DNA from: Bedellia somnulentella
Lineage: Eukaryota; Arthropoda; Insecta; Lepidoptera; Bedelliidae
Direction of reading: 5' to 3'
DNA length: 64,000 bases
NCBI GenBank assembly: GCA_963576735.1
Contig: OY755189.1
Location: forward strand, 2,604,001-2,668,000
Under the pieces are notes generated by a model, which saw only the letters and a list, made by a program, of their open reading frames with translations, did no database searches and had not been told where the DNA came from. Made by a program: the position numbers and the translations under genes. This document shows, piece by piece, positions 55,061 through 61,586 of this stretch (position 1 is the stretch's first letter; each line of letters opens with the position of its first letter).

Positions 55061-55306
55061 TACATACATACATATACTCACGGCTATAAATCCCTAGAAG
55101 GCGTAGCCAGAGCTAAGGAATCCGAAATTCCTCAGCCACTTTTGGAAGTTGTGTGGGGAAAAGATGGTGAAATAAAGGTTGTCGGTGATGGGTCACCAAC
55201 CGCATCGCCCAAAAATCCCTCAAAAGCCCCAAAACCATTAGTCGCCTGTTACGTACACCCACCGGAAGAAATGGGGTAGTGCTATTCTAAGCCGACACTA
55301 CACAGC
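55061..55306 (-). mobile_element. SINE-M, reference copy with 14-bp target duplication
   Basis: Flanked by AAAAAAATATAACA at 55047-55060 and 55307-55320. This defines the family as about 246 bp, with head GCTGTGTAGTGTCGGC and (TATG)n tail. In sense order the blocks are CTTCCGGTGGGTGTACG, GATGCGGTTGG-type (a possible B-box-like site), AGTGGCTGAGGAATTTC, GCTCTGGCTAC-hairpin and GCCGTGAGTATATGTATG. No protein is encoded; long antisense frames in some copies are incidental. Confidence 0.95.
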
Positions 55307-55618
55307 AAAAAAATATAACATAGCTTAAAACTTAAAAAAAATATATTAAAATAATAATACATGTAATGAAATAAAAAACAAAATGTTAATGATAATTCAT
55401 GCCCGAGCGAAGCCGGGACGGGCTGCTAGTATGATTTAATAATCGTCAATATTTGGCCTTCTACGATGTAATTGCTTCATACAACTGCTTGTTCGGGATC
55501 TGTAAAAGACAAATAATTAATTTTATTTAAAGTGAAGTCTATTCGGCCAATATTTTAAAAAGTACCTGCACGTGCAACCTAAATAAACTGCGAAAATGGT
55601 AATATTTTAATATGACCA

Positions 55619-55760
55619 GCCCGGCTAGTACGAGCCTTATTTTATCGACACGATAACGGTTAGAATGAGATGGCAGTGTACGATACTAAGTAATTGCGTA
55701 AGAGATGGCTGCTTTATCCAACGCGATAACTAGTTTAAACACCGCTCGTACTAGCCGGGC
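55619..55760. mobile_element. Small TIR element, copy 2 (empty piggyBac site)
   Basis: Perfect 17-bp inverted ends GCCCGGCTAGTACGAGC and GCTCGTACTAGCCGGGC. The interior matches the copy at 46733-46970, except that TTAA at 55735-55738 is uninterrupted. 55430-55618 and 55761-55934 show no gene. Confidence 0.88.
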
Positions 55761-55934
55761 AGATCATTTTGACGTTATAAGGGCAGAAACTGCGTTACGC
55801 GTGTGCACGCGCGAGGCGAGCTGGCCGCTTTATACCAGATTAGGCACTGACCAATGTAAATTGACTGCTCTTCTAAATACTAATATAAATAAATTTCTTC
55901 GCTTAATTCCGCTACATAATACCTGCAGTCTTCA

Positions 55935-56543
55935 TGCAACATGTTGTTGTTTCTTATGTAGCTGCGCCGGCATACAATTTAGCAAAACAACTTAACGCCA
56001 TTTTGAAAGCTAAGACTAATTTTAATCCGATTTCACTTTAAAAAACAGTTTGGATCTTATTGATAAAATAAAGGATGTTGTTCTTCCTTGCAATGCCAAG
56101 CTCGTTTCTCTGGATGTAGAAAGTCTGTTTTCAAACGTACCCTATAAAGATTGCTTACGTTTCATCTCAGAATTCATGGTAACTCAGCGACTACATCCGG
56201 AGGAAAGATGCCAGCTATCAAGGCTTACTTCCATCTGTATGCAGCAAAATTATTTCATGTTTGATAATTATTTCTACCAACAGAGAGAAGGTCTGGCAAT
56301 GGGTTCTCCATTGAGTCCCTTGATGGCTGACATTTTTATGGATAATTTTGAGCGTAACAACATTGTTGGGAGGAGTAATATACTTTATTACTATAGGTAT
56401 GTCGATGACATAATTGTATGCTGGACAGGTATATATAGGCAGCTCGATAGTTTCGTTCAAATCTTAAATAGAATACATCCTAAAATTAAATTCAAGTTAG
56501 AGAGGGAACAGGACGGATCTCTCAATTTCCTTGATCTTAAATA
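55935..56543 (+). CDS. Penelope-like element RT, N-terminal part (frameshifted)
   Basis: VSYVAAPAYNLAKQLNAILK is read in one frame up to about 56038. After a one-base shift in a CTTTAAAAAAC run it continues as NSLDLIDKIKDVVLPCNAKL, SLDVESLFSNVPY (first catalytic Asp), GLAMGSPLSPLMADIFMDNF, YYRYVDDIIVCW (YVDD) and LNFLDL. These are the Penelope-like RT motifs. The sequence then breaks at an inserted LINE. The upstream part is truncated. Confidence 0.85.
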
Positions 56544-57700
56544 AATAAAAAAAATAAAAAAATTCTTTATTGGATAACATAAAAGATCCATATTGTGGTT
56601 AGTAAGACTTACAAATAAAATACTTAATAGCTAATATTAGTTGAAATCACAAAAAATAAATAAAAATAAATCACATGATGCTGGTGCACTCCGCCCGAGC
56701 CAGGCCGAAACAAGCCACGGGACTTATCCAACCATAACCCTAACGAATTGCCTCAGCACGGGTGCGCACATGTCTTCGGCCACTATTTTCAGAATGCTAT
56801 TGTGACTCTCTCTCACCCTCCTGACCAGTGACGCGACCTTTTTTCTGATGACGGCGTGAAAACCATCAGTATGAGCCTCTGCGAACATTGAGGATGCGCT
56901 ACACCAACGAGGGAGTCCCAACATCATTCTGAAAATATTGTTGTACTGGACACGTAGGGTCTCCAGCGATCTTTTGGCATACGCAGACCACAGGCTGCCC
57001 GTGTACATTCCCTGACAGTACGCTTTGAAAAGCGTAATCTTAACAAGATCAGTACAGCGGGCAAACCTACGGGCCAGCATATTACCACGAACTGCTAGAG
57101 CCCTACGCTCTCTTTCAATGTCCATATCGTCTTTAAGGTCGTCGGTAAGATAATGACCAAGATATTTAAATTTATAGACTCGGTTGAGGTTCTTGCCATT
57201 TAAAATGATGGGTGGAATGGTTTCAGGAGTTTTACCGGCGGCCTTAAAGACCATGTATTCACTTTTCTTAACATTATATGCCAGTCCATGTTTCATAGCA
57301 TAAGTTTCGCAAAAACTAAGCACTTCTCTTAGTCCACGCACTGTCGGGCTCAGGAGCACCATGTCGTCAGCGTAGCTAATGTTATTGACGCTGATACCCC
57401 CAATCCTGCATCCGACACGCATGCTACTGATCCCGGCAATGAGCTCGTTGACATACAGGTTGAAAAGCTTTGGAGACGTCAACCCTCCCTGTCTCACGCC
57501 ACATTCCAACCTGTATGCCCCCGAAAGAGAATTAGACCACCTAACATAATTGGTCTGGTTCGAATACCAATACTTAAAAATATTGGTAATTTCAACCGGC
57601 ATACCACTGTCATCCAGCTTACTCCAAAGCACATCATAAGCCACGAGATCAAAAGCTTTGGAGAGGTCCAGAAAACAGGCAAAAAACAAGGTCAGGAAAT
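56544..57700 (-). mobile_element. 5'-truncated non-LTR LINE inserted in Penelope
   Basis: Coding 57689-56724, then a 3' UTR and an AATAAAG plus T-rich/ATTT tail at the left end. AAATAA on both sides of the insert (GATCTTAAATAA, GGAAATAAGCATG) may be a short target duplication. Confidence 0.8.
56724..57689 (-). CDS. Non-LTR reverse transcriptase, C-terminal two thirds
   Basis: FACFLDLSKAFDLVAYDVLW (first catalytic Asp), ECGVRQGGLTSPKLFNLYV and NNISYADDMVLLSP (YADD), then a C-terminal domain with KYLGHYLTDDLKDDMDIERE and LRVQYNNIFRMMLGLPRWCS. All 321 codons are open. It is distinct from the RTE-like and CR1/L2-group families seen elsewhere here. I cannot place its clade with certainty (Kiri or another CR1/jockey-group lineage). 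Confidence 0.8.
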   Translation of the reverse strand: MFFACFLDLSKAFDLVAYDVLWSKLDDSGMPVEITNIFKYWYSNQTNYVRWSNSLSGAYRLECGVRQGGLTSPKLFNLYVNELIAGISSMRVGCRIGGISVNNISYADDMVLLSPTVRGLREVLSFCETYAMKHGLAYNVKKSEYMVFKAAGKTPETIPPIILNGKNLNRVYKFKYLGHYLTDDLKDDMDIERERRALAVRGNMLARRFARCTDLVKITLFKAYCQGMYTGSLWSAYAKRSLETLRVQYNNIFRMMLGLPRWCSASSMFAEAHTDGFHAVIRKKVASLVRRVRESHNSILKIVAEDMCAPVLRQFVRVMVG

Positions 57701-58525
57701 AAGCATGTTTTTGAGATTTATAGAAAGCCTACACAGACTGATACAGTAATCCCCGCATCTTCTTGCCATCCTTGGCAACACAAGCTTGCAGCTTTTCATT
57801 GCTATGTACACCGTTTGCTAACAGTTCCATTATCACCTTCTAATTACAATAAAAAATTAAGTACTATTTACCAAATAGCTGTTGCAAACGGTTACACCAA
57901 GCAATTAATAGACAGACTAATTACAAGAAAACGGACCAACATGGTGAACAGACTCTTATATGTTATACCACCTGAAAAACTGGACCGCATGAAGTCCAGT
58001 CTCACCTATGTTGGGCCGATTTCTGAAAAGATTTCAAAGACGCTTAAAGGGTTTGGTATTAAAGTTGCGTTCAGAACAAACAATAGTTTGAAACGTTATT
58101 TATGTAATCAAAAAGAGAAATTAAATAAACACAGACAATCTGGTGTTTACAAAATTGTTTGTCCTGAATGCAATAGCGTCTATATTGGGCAAACTGGTAG
58201 AAGTTTTCTAACAAGATACGGGGAGCACGTGGCAGCATTCAGAAACGACCATCCAGAAAGGTCTCACTTTGCGAAACATCTTTTGGATACTGGACACGTT
58301 CTCCCCGATAATCATAATCTGGAGATTTTACATACTTGTAATAAGGGATTAAGATTATGTCTGTTAGAGAAACTTGAAATCTCCAGATATGATAATGATG
58401 ATTCCGTTGCACTGCTGGATGAACAGCTGGGCTACACCGTTTCCCCACTTTTGACAATTTTTTCCAATAATATAGTCTCGTCATTGATGTTCTTTGGGTG
58501 GGGGTGTGGGGAGCCTGGCCTTTAA
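57701..58525 (+). CDS. Penelope-like element, C-terminal part with GIY-YIG endonuclease
   Basis: It resumes the interrupted frame as FEIYRKPTQTDTVIPASSCH, PWQHKLAAFHCYVHRLLTVP, then the linker and a GIY-YIG domain: GVYKIVCPECNSVYIGQTGR, SFLTRYGEHVAAFRND and LLEKLEISRYD, with the conserved tyrosines, Arg and Glu visible. The GIY-YIG nuclease nicks target DNA in these elements. The frame is open from the LINE junction to the stop at about 58525. Rejoining both halves would give a nearly complete RT-EN apart from the 5' truncation and one frameshift. Confidence 0.88.
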   Translation, partial: KHVFEIYRKPTQTDTVIPASSCHPWQHKLAAFHCYVHRLLTVPLSPSNYNKKLSTIYQIAVANGYTKQLIDRLITRKRTNMVNRLLYVIPPEKLDRMKSSLTYVGPISEKISKTLKGFGIKVAFRTNNSLKRYLCNQKEKLNKHRQSGVYKIVCPECNSVYIGQTGRSFLTRYGEHVAAFRNDHPERSHFAKHLLDTGHVLPDNHNLEILHTCNKGLRLCLLEKLEISRYDNDDSVALLDEQLGYTVSPLLTIFSNNIVSSLMFFGWGCGEPGL

Positions 58526-58980
58526 ATATAACCGCAAAATCATATGACCGGCACTCGGTGGTCAGCTGCCGAACTGTCTACTGCTCGACAATGACTCGTG
58601 TTGATTCGAAACGCGTCGCATGTTTGTGGTTGCCTGTGGTTTTCGCTTGCGGGTGTGTGTGTGGTGCATTGTCTGCTTTTCGATTTCTTGTAAGTGGGAG
58701 GGCGGGCGGTGCACAGTGCATGTTGCATGAAGACTGCAGGGTATTATTTAGCGGAATTAAGCGAAGAAATTTATTTATATTAGTATTGTTATGGATTTCC
58801 GCAAAGTAACGCCTGATTCAATCCAATGCTCTTCTAAACACGCGTGGACGCGGCGTGTGAGGTCTACTGATAGTGGTCAGTGCCCATTCAAGTATGAAGC
58901 GACCAGCGTTATCTGACCCGACCCGCGACGCGCACACGCTTGACGCAGTTTCTGCTTTAAGACTCAGAATTATATATTAT
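58526..58980. other. GC-richer sequence downstream of Penelope
   Basis: Probably the 3' non-coding part or pseudo-LTR of the Penelope element, because it directly follows the ORF and is unusually GC-rich. GATTCGAAACGCGTCGC contains a GAAAC-GCGTC word like the 3' half of a small hammerhead ribozyme, but the CTGATGA half is not found. Frames at 58498-58809 are incidental. Confidence 0.4.
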
Positions 58981-59140
58981 ATAGCCATAAAGAGATAACC
59001 ATAGCTCCAGGATTAAGAGTTACAGTCGTCAGAAGTTAAGCAGGGAAAAGATGATTCTTAGTGATGTGTTTGCAGCCCCATCGCCCATCAATCGTTTTGG
59101 GAACCCACAAACCCGTCTGCTTATCTTATACGAGAAACAT
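58981..59140 (-). mobile_element. SINE-M, strongly decayed
   Basis: TAGCCATAAAGAGATAACCA, AGTTAAGCAGGGAAAAGATG and CCCCATCGCCCATCAATCG keep the SINE-M order. Confidence 0.55.
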
Positions 59141-59145
59141 TATAT

Positions 59146-59330
59146 ACATATATACGTATACTCACGGCTATAAACACCAAGATAGGGTAGCTAGAGCTTT
59201 AAAGTGTAAAATTCCTCAGCCACTTTTGGACTCCAACTCTCCTACCGCATCCGCAAAAAGCTTAGCTGCCGCTTACGAACACTCGCGAGAAGAAAAGGGG
59301 TAGTGCTATCTAAGCCGGCACTACACGGCT
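59146..59330 (-). mobile_element. SINE-M with central deletion
   Basis: ATACTCACGGCTATAAACAC, CTCAGCCACTTTTGGA, then a jump to CTCCTACCGCATCC and the head GCCGGCACTACACGGC. Confidence 0.8.
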
Positions 59331-59387
59331 CGGTAAGAAATGGGTTAAAGCTATTACAAGCCAGTTCTTAACGGCTTAGATATGACA

Positions 59388-59635
59388 CATACATACATAC
59401 ATATACTCACGGCTATATTTCCCTTGAAGGGTTAACCAGAGCTAAGGAATTACAAATTCCTCAGCCACTTGTGGAAGTTGAGTGAGGAAAAGATGGTAAA
59501 AATAATGGTTTTTGGTGATGGGTCTCCAACCGCATCGCCCAAAAATCCAATAAAAAGCCCCAATACCCTTAGTCGCCTCTTACAACACCCGTGGGTAGAA
59601 AGGGGTATCGACATTCTAAGCCGGCACTACATGGC
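59388..59635 (-). mobile_element. SINE-M with displaced target duplication
   Basis: Near full length. CTTAGATATGACA lies at 59375-59387 directly against the tail, and again at 59652-59664. There it is separated from the SINE head by 16 extra bases (59636-59651). Confidence 0.9.
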
Positions 59636-59849
59636 AATGATGAACGACAATCTTAGATATGACATACCCCAAAAATGCATCCAAGTCAAATCTGCTGCAC
59701 CAAGACCACTGGAATCTCTTTCTTGTTTCCTTGTATTTGTGAGCCATGATGTAGTCGGTTGGTGCACACACGTTGTTTGGATAGCCGTCGTGATTTATAC
59801 CAAGACTGAAATGAAAATTATATTTGCAAAACTTATGTTTTTTTTTCTT

Positions 59850-60099
59850 GCTGTGTAGTGTCGGCTTAGAATAAAACTACCCCATTTCTACCCGTGGGTG
59901 ATCGTAAGAGGCGACTAAGGGTATCGGGACTTTTCAAGTGATTTTTGGGCTATGCGGTTGGAGACCCGTCACCAAAAACATAGATTATTACCATATTTTC
60001 CCCTCCACTTCCAAAAGTAGCTGAGGAATTTCTCATTCCAAAGCCCTGGCTGGCTACCCCGTTTAGGGAATTATAGCTGTGAGTATATGTATGTATGTT
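59850..60099 (+). mobile_element. SINE-M copy, TACCCGTGGG subfamily
   Basis: GCTGTGTAGTGTCGGC to AGCTGTGAGTATATGTATG. A GGCTGGCTAC duplication lies near the 3' hairpin. Confidence 0.9.
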
Positions 60100-60298
60100 T
60101 TTTTTCCTCACAACCCATGTTATGTGCCAACCAAGGGGCTCGAGTCTACTATATAGGGTAACTTGGCCTTAGTCCACCATGGCAGACTAACGACCGACGG
60201 CTTAGCGTGTCCAGTATAGTAGTAAGTAAACTTATGCTGGAAAAAAAATATTTTTTTTATTTTATACGTAGGCGTTTTTTAGTTTCTAGACTTTAGTT

Positions 60299-60832
60299 TT
60301 TTCTAAAGACAAATGTGTGGTTAATTTATCGTGGTCGTTAACGGTGAGGGAAAACGTCGCGAGGAATCCTACATGCCTAAGTTGTACTTAGTCATGTGAT
60401 AGTGTACATACATATACTCACGGCTATATTTCCCTAGAAGGAGTAGCCAGAGCTAAGGAATTGTAAAGGAAAAGGTGGTAAAAATAAAGGTTTTCGGTGA
60501 TGGGTCTCCAACCGCTTCGCCCAAAAATCCAATAAGATTTCGCCCCAATAAAAGTCGTCTCTTACGACGCCCGTGGGTAAAAAGGGGTAGCGACATTCTA
60601 AGCCGGCACTAAACGGCAATGTGACAGTGTATCCGTACAAAACGGCGATAGGCCTGCCCGCTATCCCGTGAGTACATTGTCCAAGCAAAACGTGGGTTCT
60701 TTGAACACCAGGTGACAATGTCACGTGTCAATAGATAAATAAATGTTCAGAAGTATTAGTACCTCTGCTAACCCTTTCGGGGATATTCGGCGTGAACGTT
60801 TATATTATGTTGTAATACACCTCTGAAATCTA
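60299..60832 (+). mobile_element. SINE-T copy split by SINE-M
   Basis: It lacks the tRNA head; AGACAAATGTGTGGTTAATT starts the body, which resumes after the nested SINE-M as GTATCCGTACAAAACGGCGA and ends GGATATTCGGCGTGAACG. About 20 foreign bases (AATAGATAAATAAATG) sit at 60729. Confidence 0.85.
60406..60618 (-). mobile_element. SINE-M nested in SINE-T
   Basis: Flanked by ATGTGATAGTGT at 60394-60405 and ATGTGACAGTGT at 60619-60630. The SINE-T is therefore older. The AATTCCTCAGCCACTTTTGG block is deleted. Confidence 0.9.
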
Positions 60833-60861
60833 GTATTATTATTATTACATAACATACTTAC

Positions 60862-60967
60862 CTATGCCCAATTTCATGAGCTAACCAATGATTAATTCGA
60901 GCTGGATTCCATTCTAGTATTGAGCAGCTTTTGTGTTTCGCACAAACACCGCTTCTGTATGTTCTGC
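60862..60967 (-). CDS. ADAMTS-type catalytic-domain exon with HEIGH zinc-binding motif
   Basis: A 106-bp exon with acceptor TTTCAG before base 60967 and donor GTAAGT after 60862. With one base carried in, it reads GRTYRSGVCAKHKSCSILEW, then NPARINHWLAHEIGH. HEIGH is the metzincin HExxH core, with two zinc-binding histidines and the catalytic Glu. The incoming phase and the preceding VVG at the end of exon 59-773 fit exactly, as expected of the next exon of an ADAMTS gene. But it lies on the same strand upstream of exon 1 (31537-31611), so in this assembly it cannot be spliced after that exon. Likely part of a tandem paralogue; misassembly is possible. Confidence 0.75.
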
Positions 60968-61120
60968 CTGAAATTCAGAAGAAATTACATGGTATTATTT
61001 TTATTTCTTCTATTCTTCTTTTAAGCCTTTCAAGGTCCTTTTTCCAAAGTTTAATATAATGCAACTGTTAATATAAATGTTTAGTACTTCAATACTCTTT
61101 AACTACGGTTGGATAAACAA

Positions 61121-61361
61121 ACATACATATACTCACGGCTTAATATCCCTAGAAGGTGTAGCTAGAGCTTTAAAATACGAAATTCCTCAGCCTCTTTTGG
61201 AACTTGAGTGGGGAGAATATTGTATATAAGAGTTATTAATGTTGGGTCTCCTACCAACCGCATCGCCCAACAACTACTTAAAGGCACCAAAATCATAGTC
61301 GACTCTAACGACACCCACGGATAGAAAGGGGTAGTGACATTCTAAGCCGGCTGTTAAATTT
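61121..61361 (-). mobile_element. SINE-M interrupted by Copia
   Basis: Tail ACATACATATACTCACGGCT at the left. At the right end the SINE stops at CTAAGCCGGC, where the Copia LTR begins; the last 13 or so bases (ACTACACGGC-like head) should lie beyond the far LTR, outside the window. Confidence 0.85.
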
Positions 61362-61529
61362 GTATCTAAAATAATATTATAGCGACTATATACTATAGCG
61401 ACACCTATTGTTTATTTAAGTGCAACTACATTTGTAATGAGATGTAGATGTCAAAATAGAAATGTCACTGTAACATTGAAACAATAAAATATTCAGTCAG
61501 TCTGTGCCGAGCACTCTGTAGTTTTATTA
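61362..61529 (+). repeat. Copia 5' LTR
   Basis: About 168 bp beginning TGTTAAATTTG and ending TTTTATTA just before the primer site. It has an AATAAA signal (ACAATAAAATATTC). The second LTR is outside the window, so the right boundary is inferred from the primer-binding site. Confidence 0.75.
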
Positions 61530-61545
61530 GGTTATGGGCCCAGTC
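61530..61545 (+). promoter_or_regulatory. Copia primer-binding site
   Basis: GGTTATGGGCCCAG directly after the LTR is the same word that follows the LTR in Drosophila copia, where an internal part of initiator tRNA-Met primes minus-strand synthesis. Confidence 0.8.
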
Positions 61546-61586
61546 TCGCTTTAAATTGTAATTTGTTTTTGGAAATACTGTAAAAA

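Larger units (their letters stand above)
54012..55429 (+). mobile_element. Helitron with residual helicase coding
   Basis: It starts A|TCTATACTAATATTATAAAG and ends with a hairpin region GCCCGAGCGAAGCCGGGAC, then GGGCTGCTAG|T. The 5' start resembles other Helitrons in this window, but the 3' hairpin differs, marking another subfamily. It keeps the last part of the helicase gene. 53685-54011 has no gene. Confidence 0.8.

Noticed and set aside
58498..58809. 103-codon open frame in the GC-rich stretch after Penelope
   Set aside because: It overlaps the Penelope stop region, has no recognisable domain, and length alone is not support in GC-rich DNA.
58526..58980. Hammerhead ribozyme expected in Penelope pseudo-LTRs
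   Set aside because: A GAAACGCGTC word is present, but I could not find the required CTGATGA core or a pairing stem II, so the motif is incomplete.
31930..60800. Further ADAMTS exons (disintegrin, thrombospondin repeats) downstream of the HEIGH exon
   Set aside because: I looked for cysteine-rich minus-strand exons with GTAAG donors and recognised none. Short exons could still have been missed.
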